Positions 52,261-60,996 of a stretch of 64,000 nucleotides of DNA are shown here, in pieces. Location of the stretch: the NCBI GenBank assembly GCA_904420015.1, contig CAJFTS010000012.1, positions 30,318 to 94,317 on the forward strand, read 5' to 3'. This DNA comes from an uncultured Clostridia bacterium. Lineage in GTDB: Bacteria; Bacillota; Clostridia; Oscillospirales; Acutalibacteraceae. The notes beneath the pieces are model-generated. The model was given only the letters and a program-made list of their open reading frames with translations, was not told the origin of the DNA and did no database searches. The position numbers were made by a program, and so were the translations under genes. The stretch's first letter is position 1. Each line of letters begins with the position of its first letter.

Positions 52261-54951
52261 ATGAAGCGTATGAAACGAAACGGATTGCGGCCGTCCGCCG
52301 CCGTCCACTGCCTGTCCTTCCTTCTGCCGGCGGCTATCCTGCTTGCCGCCTATGCCGCCTTCGGCGTGTTCCCCTTTGGGGAGAAGTCGGTTCTCGTTAC
52401 CGATATGAGCCAGCAGTATGTAGACTTTCATTCCTGGCTGTATGATGCGGTCAAGGGCGGGGACAGCTTGTTTTTCAGCTGGAACGCCGGGATGGGGATG
52501 AACCTGGTAGGGGTGTACAGCTTTTATCTGGCCAGCCCTTTTTCTCTTTTGGTTTTGCTTTTTGAGCGGGCGCAGGTGCAGGACGCCCTCTTTTTCCTCA
52601 TCCTGCTCAAGGCGGCCTGCGCGGGGCTGACCTTCAGCATCTTCGCCAAAAGGAGGCTTTCCCTGGCAAACGCAAGGAATGTCGTCTTTTCGGTTCTCTA
52701 TGCCACCATGAGCTATGTGGTGGTCTATGCGCTCAACCTGATGTGGCTTGACGGGGTGATTCTGCTGCCGCTGGTGGCGCTCTCTCTGCACAGCATGCTG
52801 GAAAAGAAGCGGATGGCGCCCTTTACCGTCTGCATGGCCCTTTGCTTTTTGACCCAGTTTTACATCGGGTTTATGATCGCGGTTTTCTCCACCATCTATC
52901 TGGTCAGCGAGCTGATAAAGAGAAGAGAGCTGACCCTGCGCGAATTTTGGTCGCGGTTTTGGCGCTTTGCGCTGAGCGGCATTTTTGCCGCCGGGATTGC
53001 CGCAGTCCTGTTGCTCCCCACCTATCTCTCCCTGCAATATGTCTATTACTATATCGAAACCGGCAGCGTAGGACCGACGGTACTCAATCCTCTGGACGTG
53101 TTCGGCAAGCTCTTTTTCGGAAGCTACGACACCATCACCTACGGCCTTCCCAATCTTTTCTGCGGGATGCTGACGCTGCTGCTGGTCCCGCTCTATTTCT
53201 GCAACCGTTTAATTGCAGGGCGGGAAAAATGGGTGTCTGCGGGCGTGCTGGGCGTTTTGCTGCTGAGTATGATGATCTGGCCGATCAACCTATTTTGGCA
53301 CGGCGGGGACGAGCCCACCTGGTTCCCCTATCGGTATTCCTTTGTGGTCTGCTTTTACCTGCTTATCCTGGCGGCGCGGGCGGTACAGGAGCTTGAAGGG
53401 ATCACGGCGGGTCATATTGTACTCAGCGCCGCCCTTCCCGCCGCTTTTGCGGCGTTCCTGCTTCTGATTACCAGCTCGGACTGGCTTTACGAGGGACTGG
53501 ACGCCGTCGGGTTGAAAGCGCTCCTTCCAAACACCCGCTCGGACGTGACCGTAATGGTGACGGTTTCATCGGCGGGGCTTTTGGCGGTATATGGTGCGGT
53601 TCTGCTGCTGCTGAAATACAAGCCTGGATGGAAGCGAGGGATCGGGGCCGCGCTGTGCGTGCTGGTGAGTATGGAAATGTGCGCCAACGCGGGGAAAACC
53701 ATCCATTGCATCGACCGGGAGCTGCCCTATGACGATCACAGCAAATATGAGAATCATCTCAAGGTGGTCGGCGAAGAGATCCAGGCGGTGAAGGAACTGG
53801 ACGGCGGCTGGTACCGGCTTGAAAACCATGACATGCGAAACGCCAACGACGCCCTCTCTCTCGACTACAACGGTCTTGCGCATTACAGCTCCTTCACCAA
53901 TCAAAAGACCTCCCGGTTTGTCAACCATCTGGGGATGGTGTCTACCGTGCAGAACCGTTTCTGGCGGTACTTCGGCGCCTCCTCGGTGACCGATTCCCTC
54001 TTCGGCGTCAAATATGTGCTGGGAAGCGAGGAACGGCGGGCCGGCTTTACCCGCATCCGTTCCTTTGACAGCGGAAAGAACATTTACCGCAACGAAAACG
54101 CCCTGTCGCTGGGGTATATGGTGGATTCCGCCTTGCAGGAGTTTACCTACGACCCGGAGGAATACGCACCCTGCCGGCTGCTCAACGAGCTGCTCTCGGC
54201 CATGACCGGGGAAGAGCAGGAGATTTACACCCCCATTCCCTTAGGCGAGTGCATTCCCACCGACAATTTGGATCTTCAGGAGCAGGGGGAGTGGGAGTAC
54301 ATTACCTCCAACAACGGCTATGCGGGTACCATGCGCTACCGTTATGTCAATCCAAAGGCCCAGAACCTGTGCTTCTATATCAAAAGCGCCGGCCTTCTTG
54401 ATACCACTACCGTTTACGTCAATGGAATGCCGCTCAATGGCACGGGATATGATTTTGTCGGCCTGATGGACCTGGGCTATTTTGAAGCGGGGGAAGAGGT
54501 GGTGGTCAGCTTCTCCATCAACCGTTCTCCCGTTATGCTACAGACGCCTCAGCTATACGGCTTTGACGCCGACCGCTTTGCCCAGCTGTGCGATACCCTG
54601 CGGGAACACCAGATGTTCGACATCCGGCAGGAGAATTCCTCCGTCCGTGGAAGGGTGGACGCAGGGGAAGGCGGGCTGTTCTTTGCCTCCATCCCTGCGG
54701 ATCCCGGCTTTTCCGTTATGGTGGACGGTCAGCCGGCCGAGCTGGTGCGGATTGCGGACGCATTCCTTGCGGTAAATTTAACTGCCGGTGAGCATGAAAT
54801 AGAATTTACCTTTACGCCCCAGGGCCTTCCGGCCGGAGCGGCGATTTCGGTCGTTTCCCTGGCGGTCGCCGCCGTTGTCCTTTGGGATAACGACTTCCGC
54901 CGCCGCCGAAAGGGCGGGAGAAGCAGAGGGAAAAACAGAATGGAGCGGTAA
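52261..54951 (+). CDS. yfhO: YfhO family membrane glycosyltransferase-like protein
   Basis: 896-residue GT-C-type membrane protein. Residues 1-~500 hold about a dozen transmembrane helices with the N-terminal motif SVLVTDMSQQYVDFHSWLYD; a long extracytoplasmic domain follows, and a final helix with a highly basic tail ends it. In Bacillus and Listeria, YfhO-type enzymes transfer a sugar from a polyprenyl-phosphate donor (made by CsbB-like GT2 enzymes and flipped by GtcA) onto lipoteichoic acid. That suggests a surface glycosylation role here. The ATG at 52261 has GAGGAG upstream; an alternative in-frame start lies at 52240. Confidence 0.9.
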   Translation: MKRMKRNGLRPSAAVHCLSFLLPAAILLAAYAAFGVFPFGEKSVLVTDMSQQYVDFHSWLYDAVKGGDSLFFSWNAGMGMNLVGVYSFYLASPFSLLVLLFERAQVQDALFFLILLKAACAGLTFSIFAKRRLSLANARNVVFSVLYATMSYVVVYALNLMWLDGVILLPLVALSLHSMLEKKRMAPFTVCMALCFLTQFYIGFMIAVFSTIYLVSELIKRRELTLREFWSRFWRFALSGIFAAGIAAVLLLPTYLSLQYVYYYIETGSVGPTVLNPLDVFGKLFFGSYDTITYGLPNLFCGMLTLLLVPLYFCNRLIAGREKWVSAGVLGVLLLSMMIWPINLFWHGGDEPTWFPYRYSFVVCFYLLILAARAVQELEGITAGHIVLSAALPAAFAAFLLLITSSDWLYEGLDAVGLKALLPNTRSDVTVMVTVSSAGLLAVYGAVLLLLKYKPGWKRGIGAALCVLVSMEMCANAGKTIHCIDRELPYDDHSKYENHLKVVGEEIQAVKELDGGWYRLENHDMRNANDALSLDYNGLAHYSSFTNQKTSRFVNHLGMVSTVQNRFWRYFGASSVTDSLFGVKYVLGSEERRAGFTRIRSFDSGKNIYRNENALSLGYMVDSALQEFTYDPEEYAPCRLLNELLSAMTGEEQEIYTPIPLGECIPTDNLDLQEQGEWEYITSNNGYAGTMRYRYVNPKAQNLCFYIKSAGLLDTTTVYVNGMPLNGTGYDFVGLMDLGYFEAGEEVVVSFSINRSPVMLQTPQLYGFDADRFAQLCDTLREHQMFDIRQENSSVRGRVDAGEGGLFFASIPADPGFSVMVDGQPAELVRIADAFLAVNLTAGEHEIEFTFTPQGLPAGAAISVVSLAVAAVVLWDNDFRRRRKGGRSRGKNRMER

Positions 54952-55005
54952 AAGAGGGAAGAGAAATGAAAAGTAAATAATATTGACGAAATTGCGTAAA
55001 ATCTC

Positions 55006-55034
55006 TTGATTTTTTAAAAGGGATGTGCTATAAT
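55006..55034 (+). promoter_or_regulatory. Promoter of the nfeD-stomatin unit
   Basis: TTGATT (55006-55011), 17-base spacer and TATAAT (55029-55034). The leader to the nfeD start is about 140 bases and holds small stems such as AAAACGTGTGCGTTTT. Confidence 0.8.
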
Positions 55035-55179
55035 CAGGCCATAGCGCACAGGAGAAGTGCTTTTGAGTCTTTTCGTCGGAAAAGGGGACGCTGAATCGAA
55101 GGCATCATTCGGCTGCGCAGTGCATATGCATGAAAATTCGAGGGAAAAACGTGTGCGTTTTGAAGGAGGGAGAGACCGG

Positions 55180-55632
55180 ATGGATGTCTATGCGGTTGTT
55201 TGGCTGATCGCCATTGTAGTATTGGCCCTGCTCGAGGCAAGCACCACCCAGCTGGTCGCCATTTGGTTTGCGCTGGGCAGTGTGGGCGCCTTTATCGCCA
55301 ATCTGTTCGGCACCCCGTTTTGGGTGCAGCTGATTGTGTTTGTGGCGGTGTCCATTGTGTCGCTGGCATTGACCCGGCCGTTTTTGAAGAAATACCTGAC
55401 CGTCAAGAAGGTCAGCACCAATGCCGACCGGTATGTGGGGCAGACCGCCGTGGTGACCGACGCCATCGACAATTCCCTTGCCAAAGGGCAGGTCAAGGTG
55501 CTGGGAAGCGTCTGGACCGCCCGGTCGGCCGACGGTTCGGCGATTGCCGAGGGGGCCAAGGTAAGGGTGGAGGCGATTGAGGGCGTTAAGCTGATTGTTA
55601 CCCCGTTGGAGGATGCAGACGCGCAGGAATAA
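55180..55632 (+). CDS. NfeD family membrane protein (short form)
   Basis: 150-residue protein: two to three N-terminal transmembrane helices (WLIAIVVLALLEASTTQLVAIWFALGSVGAFIANL and FWVQLIVFVAVSIVSLAL) and a C-terminal OB-fold (YVGQTAVVTDAIDNSLAKGQVKVLGSVWTARS). It lacks the serine-protease domain, so it is the NfeD1b type that works with a stomatin-like partner, encoded two genes downstream. AAGGAGGG lies 9 bases before the ATG at 55180. Role: membrane microdomain or membrane-protein quality control, by family. Confidence 0.9.
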   Translation: MDVYAVVWLIAIVVLALLEASTTQLVAIWFALGSVGAFIANLFGTPFWVQLIVFVAVSIVSLALTRPFLKKYLTVKKVSTNADRYVGQTAVVTDAIDNSLAKGQVKVLGSVWTARSADGSAIAEGAKVRVEAIEGVKLIVTPLEDADAQE

Positions 55633-55695
55633 AATGATAGGTCCTTGGTATTGTCTGATCGGGTGCAGATGCATCTTGCAGGGGAGGAAACGAAC

Positions 55696-55908
55696 ATGGG
55701 ATGGAGCATAGCGCTCGGCGTCGTTTGTATTCTCATCGGGCTGTTTCTGTTTTTTAAGCCCGAGTGGTTTTGGGCGATAACGGAGCGGTGGAAGTCCTAC
55801 CGGGCGGAGGAACCGTCCAGCTTCTACAAGACTACCACCCGGATCGGCGGCGCCCTTTTCGCAGCGATGGGTGTGGTTTTCGCTCTGCTGCCGCTTTTTC
55901 TGCGGTAG
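55696..55908 (+). CDS. DUF6199-like small membrane protein
   Basis: 70-residue protein with two transmembrane helices (SIALGVVCILIGLFLFF and IGGALFAAMGVVFALLPLF) joined by a polar loop containing FKPEWFWAITERWKSYRAEEPSSFY, a pattern I associate with DUF6199 proteins. Function unknown. A GGGGAGGAAA site precedes the ATG. It lies between nfeD and the stomatin gene, with a terminator after it. Confidence 0.78.
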   Translation: MGWSIALGVVCILIGLFLFFKPEWFWAITERWKSYRAEEPSSFYKTTTRIGGALFAAMGVVFALLPLFLR

Positions 55909-55932
55909 GCGGGAAGCTTGCTTCGGAAGGCT

Positions 55933-55958
55933 GGCCCTTGCCTGACAAGGGCCTTTTT
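55933..55958 (+). terminator. Intrinsic terminator between the DUF6199-like and stomatin genes
   Basis: GGCCCTTG / CAAGGGCC (55933-55940 with 55946-55953) followed by TTTTT. Confidence 0.85.
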
Positions 55959-55983
55959 ATGAAAGAGAAAATAGGAGGGTATT

Positions 55984-56895
55984 ATGGATTTCATGATTTA
56001 TGTCGTCATTGCTCTTGTGGTATTGGTGCTGCTCATTATCATCGCCAATATCAAAATTGTTCCCCAGGCAAACGCCTATGTCGTCGAACGCCTGGGCGCG
56101 TACAAGTCCACATGGGGGACGGGCATCCATTGGAAGGTGCCGTTTGTCGAACGGATTGCAAAGAAGGTTTCCCTCAAGGAGCAAGTGGTGGATTTCCCGC
56201 CCCAGCCGGTTATCACCAAGGATAACGTTACCATGCAGATCGACACGGTGATTTATTATCAGATCACCGATGCCAAGCTGTATGCCTACGGCGTGGAACG
56301 CCCTCTCTCCGCGATCGAGAACCTGTCCGCCACCACCCTGCGCAACATCATCGGCGAGATGGAGCTGGACCACACGCTGACCTCCCGCGACGTCATCAAC
56401 TCGAAGATCCGCGTCATCCTTGACGAGGCGACCGACGCCTGGGGCATCAAGGTAAACCGGGTGGAGCTGAAAAACATCCTCCCGCCCAGGGAGATTCAGG
56501 ACGCTATGGAGAAGCAGATGAAGGCCGAACGGGAACGCCGCGAGGCGATCCTGCGGGCGGAAGGCGAAAAGCGCAGCGAAATCCTGGTGGCGGAGGGCCA
56601 CAAGGAAGCGGCCATTCTGCGGGCCGACGCAGTGAAGGAGACCAAGATCCGTGAAGCGGAGGGCGAGGCTCAGGCTATTATGAAGGTGCAGGAGGCGCTG
56701 GCCGACTCCATCAAGCTGTTGAACCAGGCGTCCCCCTCGGAGCAGGTTATCGCCATCAAGAGCCTGGAGGCATTCGGAAAGGCGGCCGACGGCAAGGCCA
56801 CCAAGATCATCATTCCGTCCCAGATTCAGGGTCTGGCGGGCTTGGTGACCTCCATCGGGGAACTGGCGAAGAATGATGTGCAAGTAAAACAATAA
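55984..56895 (+). CDS. SPFH/Band 7 stomatin-like membrane protein
   Basis: 303-residue slipin. Seen: an N-terminal hydrophobic anchor (residues 2-24), the SPFH domain (IVPQANAYVVERLGAYKSTWGTGIHWK, NVTMQIDTVIYYQITDAKLYAYGV, ATTLRNIIGEMELDHTLTSRD), and a C-terminal coiled coil rich in RAEGEKR and Ala/Glu repeats that drives oligomer formation. With NfeD it probably forms a membrane scaffold similar to QmcA/paraslipin. AGGAGG precedes the ATG. The terminator upstream implies partial readthrough from nfeD or an unseen promoter. Confidence 0.94.
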   Translation: MDFMIYVVIALVVLVLLIIIANIKIVPQANAYVVERLGAYKSTWGTGIHWKVPFVERIAKKVSLKEQVVDFPPQPVITKDNVTMQIDTVIYYQITDAKLYAYGVERPLSAIENLSATTLRNIIGEMELDHTLTSRDVINSKIRVILDEATDAWGIKVNRVELKNILPPREIQDAMEKQMKAERERREAILRAEGEKRSEILVAEGHKEAAILRADAVKETKIREAEGEAQAIMKVQEALADSIKLLNQASPSEQVIAIKSLEAFGKAADGKATKIIIPSQIQGLAGLVTSIGELAKNDVQVKQ

Positions 56896-56969
56896 TGCAC
56901 AAAAGAGAAAGCTTTTTTCGGCCCTATTGCTGATAACTACACAAAATTTGCGATTCCTCGACGGATTCC

Positions 56970-56998
56970 TTGAATTCAGCGGTGGAATATATTAAAAT
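56970..56998 (+). promoter_or_regulatory. Promoter of the purine operon
   Basis: TTGAAT (56970-56975), 17-base spacer and TAAAAT (56993-56998). The start site is expected near 57005, just before the riboswitch-like fold. Confidence 0.7.
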
Positions 56999-57010
56999 AA
57001 CAGGTAGAAA

Positions 57011-57112
57011 GCAGTGTGGGGTGGCGAAACGGTGCTCAAAAACGTGTGTTTCGTGTGTGGCAGGAGACATCCCACTGGTAGTGCGTCGATTTGTGCCGCC
57101 TCGGGCAGACTA
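57011..57112 (+). ncRNA. ZTP/ZMP (pfl) riboswitch aptamer upstream of purE
   Basis: A CAGTGtGGG / CCCACTG closing stem (57012-57020 with 57071-57077), the internal segment GTGGCGAAACGG close to the conserved CTGGCGAACAGG, a hairpin, GGAG before the closing strand, and the 3' element GCCGCCTCGGGCA, one base longer than the usual CCGCCTGGGCA. GGCG (57023-57026) and CGCC (57097-57100) can form the pseudoknot. The ligand, a purine intermediate that rises when folate one-carbon units are short, would induce pur genes. Matched from memory; a covariance-model search was not possible. Confidence 0.7.
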
Positions 57113-57130
57113 TAGCTGGAAAAAAGAAAC

Positions 57131-57175
57131 AAGGCTGCGTCGATTTTATGCGTCGCAGCCTTCCTGTTTGTTTTT
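57131..57175 (+). terminator. Leader terminator (expression platform) of the purine operon
   Basis: AAGGCTGCG / CGCAGCCTT (57131-57139 with 57154-57162) followed by CCTGTTTGTTTTT. It lies 18 bases past the aptamer and before the purE ribosome site. Confidence 0.85.
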
Positions 57176-57210
57176 GAGGCGGACAGGCTATGTAAAAGGA
57201 GAGATGGACG

Positions 57211-57717
57211 ATGCAGCAAACGAAAAAGGTAGCCGTCATCATGGGCAGCGACAGCGATCTGCCGGTGGTGTCCGCCGCCGTCAAACAGCTCAAGGAATTC
57301 GGCATCCCGGTGGAGGCCCACGTCATGTCGGCCCACCGCACCCCGGCCCAGGCGACGGCCTTTGCGTCGAGCGCGAAGGACAACGGCTTCGGCGTCATCA
57401 TCGCGGCGGCGGGGAAGGCCGCTCATTTGGCGGGCGTGCTCGCCGCTCACACCACCTTGCCGGTGATCGGCATTCCGATCAAGTCCTCTACCCTTGACGG
57501 GTTGGATGCGCTGCTTGCCACCGTGCAGATGCCCAGCGGCATTCCGGTCGCCACCGTTGCCATCGACGGGGCGAAGAACGCGGCGATCCTGGCCGCCCAA
57601 ATGCTGGCCCTTTCCGACGGCGAGGTAGCCAAAAAGCTCGACGACATGAAAAAAAGCATGACCGAAGGGGTGCTCAAGAAGGACGCGGCACTTCAGGAAA
57701 AGCTCGATACCCTTTAA
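57211..57717 (+). CDS. purE: N5-carboxyaminoimidazole ribonucleotide mutase
   Basis: 168-residue cytosolic enzyme of purine synthesis. Seen: [11 protein letters not shown] at residues 10-20, the SAHRTPAQA motif with the catalytic His, and the [16 protein letters not shown] loop ([14 protein letters not shown]). This is the class I pattern acting on N5-CAIR, which needs PurK; no purK is in the window. An AAAAGGAGAG site precedes the ATG. First gene of the operon. Confidence 0.96.
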   Translation: MQQTKKVAVIMGSDSDLPVVSAAVKQLKEFGIPVEAHVMSAHRTPAQATAFASSAKDNGFGVIIAAAGKAAHLAGVLAAHTTLPVIGIPIKSSTLDGLDALLATVQMPSGIPVATVAIDGAKNAAILAAQMLALSDGEVAKKLDDMKKSMTEGVLKKDAALQEKLDTL

Positions 57718-57768
57718 GCGGCGGGTTTGACGGATAAACCGAGGACGATACGGATAAGGAGTGTTAAT

Positions 57769-59187
57769 ATGGCGCACAAGCCTCATGAGGAATGTGGATT
57801 ATTCGGCATTTACAATAAGGATGGGCTGCAGGTGGCGCAGGAAACCTATCTGGCCCTGTACGCCTTGCAGCACCGCGGCCAGGAAAGCGCGGGCATTGCC
57901 GTCAACGACGGCGGCGTTATCACCGTCCATAAGGACATGGGGCTGGTGCCCGATGTGTTCGACGATAAGACCATTAAGAAATTGGGAAACGGGCAGATCG
58001 CCATCGGCCATGTGCGCTATTCCCCCAGCAATAAGCTGGAACGGGCCAATTCCCAGCCGCTGGTGATGCGGTACGTCAAGGGTACCCTTGCCATCGGCCA
58101 TAACGGCAGCATCGTCAACATTCCGGAGCTGAAAAAGGAGCTCGAATACGGCGGCGCAATCTTCCAGACCTCCTGCGATGCGGAGATCATCGCCTACATC
58201 ATCGCCCGGGAACGGCTCAACGCCGGCTCCATCGAGCAGGCGCTGGTTCACACCATGAAAAAGCTCAAGGGCGCTTATTCCCTCGTCATGATGTCCCCCA
58301 AGAAGCTGATCGCTGCCAGGGACCCGCAGGGCTTCCGCCCGCTGTGCATCGGCAAGATCGGGGAAAGCTACTGCTTTGCGTCGGAGACCTGTGCGCTGAC
58401 CTCCTTAGGGGCCGAATTCGTGCGGGATGTGGAGCCGGGCGAGGTAGTGATCGCCGACGAAAACGGGCTTCGAAGCATCAAGGATAACTGCGGCCAAAAA
58501 TCGGCGCTGTGTATTTTTGAATTTGTTTATTTCGCACGGCCCGACTCGGTTATCGACGGGCAGAGCGTGCATTTTGCCCGCCAGAACGCGGGGCGTATCC
58601 TGGCCAAAGAGCATCCGGTGGAGGCGGACCTGGTTATGGGCGTGCCGGATTCGGGGCTGGATGCGGCGCTGGGGTATTCCTATGAATCGGGGATTCCCTA
58701 CGGCATGGGCTTTGTCAAGAACCGCTATGTAGGCCGTACCTTCATCCAGGAAACCCAGAAGCAGCGGGAACGCTCGGTGAGCATCAAGCTGGGGGCCCTG
58801 GGCGCGGCGGTGAAGGGCAAGCGGGTGGTACTGGTGGACGACTCGATTGTGCGGGGCACCACCTGTGCGAACATTGTGGCCAATCTGCGGGCGGCAGGCG
58901 CGACGGAGGTACATATGCGCATCTCTTCTCCGCCCTTTCTGCACCCGTGCTATTTCGGCACCGATATCAGCTCCAGGGACAATCTGATCGCATGTAAGAT
59001 GTCCATCGACGAAATCCGCGACCACATCGGGGCGGATTCGCTGGGCTATCTGAGCATTGAAGGGGTGCACGCCATTGCAAAGGAGTCGAACCTCAGTATG
59101 TGCGACGCCTGTTTCACCGGAAAATATCCCATTGAGGTACCCGACGAGATGCCCAAGGACAAGTACGACCAGAAGATCCAGGCGTAG
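57769..59187 (+). CDS. purF: Amidophosphoribosyltransferase
   Basis: 472-residue enzyme for the committed step of purine synthesis (PRPP + glutamine to phosphoribosylamine). Seen: an 8-residue propeptide before the N-terminal nucleophile Cys (EECGLFGIYN), the Ntn-glutaminase domain, the PRPP-binding loop VVLVDDSIVRGTT, and four cysteines in ALCIFEF, LHPCYFG and MCDAC at places matching the [4Fe-4S] ligands of Bacillus PurF. Feedback by purine nucleotides is a family property. The ATG at 57769 has AAGGAG upstream. Confidence 0.97.
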   Translation: MAHKPHEECGLFGIYNKDGLQVAQETYLALYALQHRGQESAGIAVNDGGVITVHKDMGLVPDVFDDKTIKKLGNGQIAIGHVRYSPSNKLERANSQPLVMRYVKGTLAIGHNGSIVNIPELKKELEYGGAIFQTSCDAEIIAYIIARERLNAGSIEQALVHTMKKLKGAYSLVMMSPKKLIAARDPQGFRPLCIGKIGESYCFASETCALTSLGAEFVRDVEPGEVVIADENGLRSIKDNCGQKSALCIFEFVYFARPDSVIDGQSVHFARQNAGRILAKEHPVEADLVMGVPDSGLDAALGYSYESGIPYGMGFVKNRYVGRTFIQETQKQRERSVSIKLGALGAAVKGKRVVLVDDSIVRGTTCANIVANLRAAGATEVHMRISSPPFLHPCYFGTDISSRDNLIACKMSIDEIRDHIGADSLGYLSIEGVHAIAKESNLSMCDACFTGKYPIEVPDEMPKDKYDQKIQA

Positions 59188-59271
59188 GTTCAAAATAGAG
59201 CGGGACGGCGGTTGCCGTTTACTTTGAGAGACTGGCGGCGGAGGACGGCCGCCGGGGAAATGGTGGTAGGA

Positions 59272-60303
59272 ATGAACAGTTTTTCAGACAGCTATAAGGC
59301 GGCGGGCGTGGATGTAACCGCCGGCTACAAAGCGGTGGAATTGATGAAATCCCATGTGGCGCGTACCAAAATTCCGGGGGTGCTGTCGGGCATCGGCGGT
59401 TTCGGCGGCCTGTTTGAGCCGAACATCGAGGGGATGAAGAGCCCGGTGCTGGTCTCCGGCACCGACGGGGTAGGCACCAAGCTGAAGATCGCCTTTTTGA
59501 TGGATAAGCATGACACCGTCGGCATCGACTGCGTGGCCATGTGCGTCAACGATGTGGTCTGCTGCGGTGCGAAGCCCCTCTTTTTCCTCGACTATATCGC
59601 CGTGGGGCGCAACGTCCCGGAACGGGTGGCGGCCATTGTCTCCGGCGTGGCGGAGGGCTGCGTGCAGGCAGGCTGCGCCCTCATCGGGGGCGAGACGGCG
59701 GAAATGCCCGGCTTTTACCCGGTGGATGAATACGACCTGGCCGGCTTCTCGGTGGGGATGGTGGACAAGGACCGGATCATCGACGGGAGCAGGGTTAAGA
59801 CGGGGGACGTGCTCATCGGCGTGGCTTCCTCGGGCGTGCATTCCAACGGCTTTTCCCTGGTGCGCAAAATCTTCCACGTGGGCGAGCAGAATCTCAACCT
59901 GCATGTGGAGGAGCTGGGCAAAACCCTCGGGGAGGAGCTGCTGACCCCCACGAAGATTTACGTCAAGCCCCTCTTAAAGCTCATGGAGGAGTGCGACGTA
60001 CACGCCGTTTCCCATATTACCGGCGGCGGCTTTTACGAGAACATTCCGCGCATGCTCCGTCCCGGCCAGATGGCCCGCATTGAAAAGGCGGCGGTGCCGG
60101 TGCTGCCCATTTTCAACGTCCTTGCACGTACCGGCGGCGTGCCGGAGCGGGATATGTTCAACACCTTCAACATGGGTGTCGGCCTTTGCATCGCCCTGCC
60201 GGCCGGGGAAGCGGACAAGGCGGTTTGCGTGCTCAAGGAGGCGGGGGAGAACGCCTGCATCCTGGGCGAGGTCAAGGACGGCGAGGGTGTCGAGCTATGC
60301 TAA
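59272..60303 (+). CDS. purM: Phosphoribosylformylglycinamidine cyclo-ligase (AIR synthetase)
   Basis: About 343-residue ATP-dependent enzyme that closes the imidazole ring. Seen: [19 protein letters not shown] at the N-terminus, [21 protein letters not shown] with the ATP-binding Asp, [30 protein letters not shown] and the [15 protein letters not shown] block. The start could also be the in-frame ATG at 59260; the one chosen begins with [12 protein letters not shown] and has GGTGGTAGGA upstream. The stop overlaps the purN start by 7 bases. Confidence 0.96.
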   Translation: MNSFSDSYKAAGVDVTAGYKAVELMKSHVARTKIPGVLSGIGGFGGLFEPNIEGMKSPVLVSGTDGVGTKLKIAFLMDKHDTVGIDCVAMCVNDVVCCGAKPLFFLDYIAVGRNVPERVAAIVSGVAEGCVQAGCALIGGETAEMPGFYPVDEYDLAGFSVGMVDKDRIIDGSRVKTGDVLIGVASSGVHSNGFSLVRKIFHVGEQNLNLHVEELGKTLGEELLTPTKIYVKPLLKLMEECDVHAVSHITGGGFYENIPRMLRPGQMARIEKAAVPVLPIFNVLARTGGVPERDMFNTFNMGVGLCIALPAGEADKAVCVLKEAGENACILGEVKDGEGVELC

Positions 60304-60917
60304 ACATCGCGGTGTTGGTATCGGGCGGCGGAACCAATTTGCAGGCGCTGTTGGACGCCGAGGCCCGGGGGGAAATTAAAAACGGGAAGATCGTCCAGGT
60401 GATTGCCAGCAGGGAAGGCGTCTATGCGCTGGAGCGCGCCGAAAAGGCGGGGGTACCCGCCCGGGTGGTGGCACGAAAGGGCCGCACGCCGGAGCAGTTC
60501 GACGAGGCGCTCGCCGAGGCACTCGACGGGTGCCAGGCGGACCTGGTGGTGCTGGCGGGCTTTCTCTCCATTTTAGGGGAGCGGGTCCTTTCCCGGTACA
60601 GCAATAAAATCTTAAACATCCATCCTTCCCTGATCCCCGCCTTCTGCGGGGACGGGTTTTACGGCCTGAGGGTCCACGAAGCGGTCTTGGAGAAGGGCGT
60701 GAAGGTGACCGGCGCGACGGTCCACTTCGTCAACGAGGTGACCGACGGCGGCGCCATCCTGCTCCAGCAGGCGGTTGAGGTGCTCGAGTCGGACACGCCG
60801 GAAATTTTGCAGCGGCGGGTGATGGAGCAGGCCGAGTGGAAGCTGCTGCCCCGAGCGGTTTCCCTTTTCTGCGAAGGGCGCGTCGAGATCGACGGCAATC
60901 ATACGAAAATTCGGTAA
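60297..60917 (+). CDS. purN: Phosphoribosylglycinamide formyltransferase
   Basis: 206-residue enzyme that transfers a formyl group from 10-formyl-THF to GAR. Seen: [12 protein letters not shown] at the N-terminus, AGFLSILG, the catalytic Asn and His in [12 protein letters not shown], and the Asp in [10 protein letters not shown]. It is the folate-dependent type (not formate-dependent PurT), in line with a folate-sensing riboswitch in the leader. The ATG overlaps the purM end. A strong hairpin without a good T-run follows before purH. Confidence 0.96.
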   Translation: MLNIAVLVSGGGTNLQALLDAEARGEIKNGKIVQVIASREGVYALERAEKAGVPARVVARKGRTPEQFDEALAEALDGCQADLVVLAGFLSILGERVLSRYSNKILNIHPSLIPAFCGDGFYGLRVHEAVLEKGVKVTGATVHFVNEVTDGGAILLQQAVEVLESDTPEILQRRVMEQAEWKLLPRAVSLFCEGRVEIDGNHTKIR

Positions 60918-60924
60918 GCGTATC

Positions 60925-60957
60925 GGACACCCGGCGGATTGATTTTGCCGGGTGTCC
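60925..60957 (+). terminator. Intercistronic hairpin between purN and purH
   Basis: Perfect 11-bp stem (60925-60935 with 60947-60957) without a clear T-run. More likely a processing or stability element or a partial terminator than a full stop. Confidence 0.5.
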
Positions 60958-60996
60958 TGTGTTCGGTTACATGAGAAGAAAAGAGGAGAATGCAGG

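Noticed and set aside
57011..57112. Purine (guanine/adenine) riboswitch in the purE leader
   Set aside because: The conserved purine-aptamer junction elements are absent, while ZTP-aptamer elements are present.
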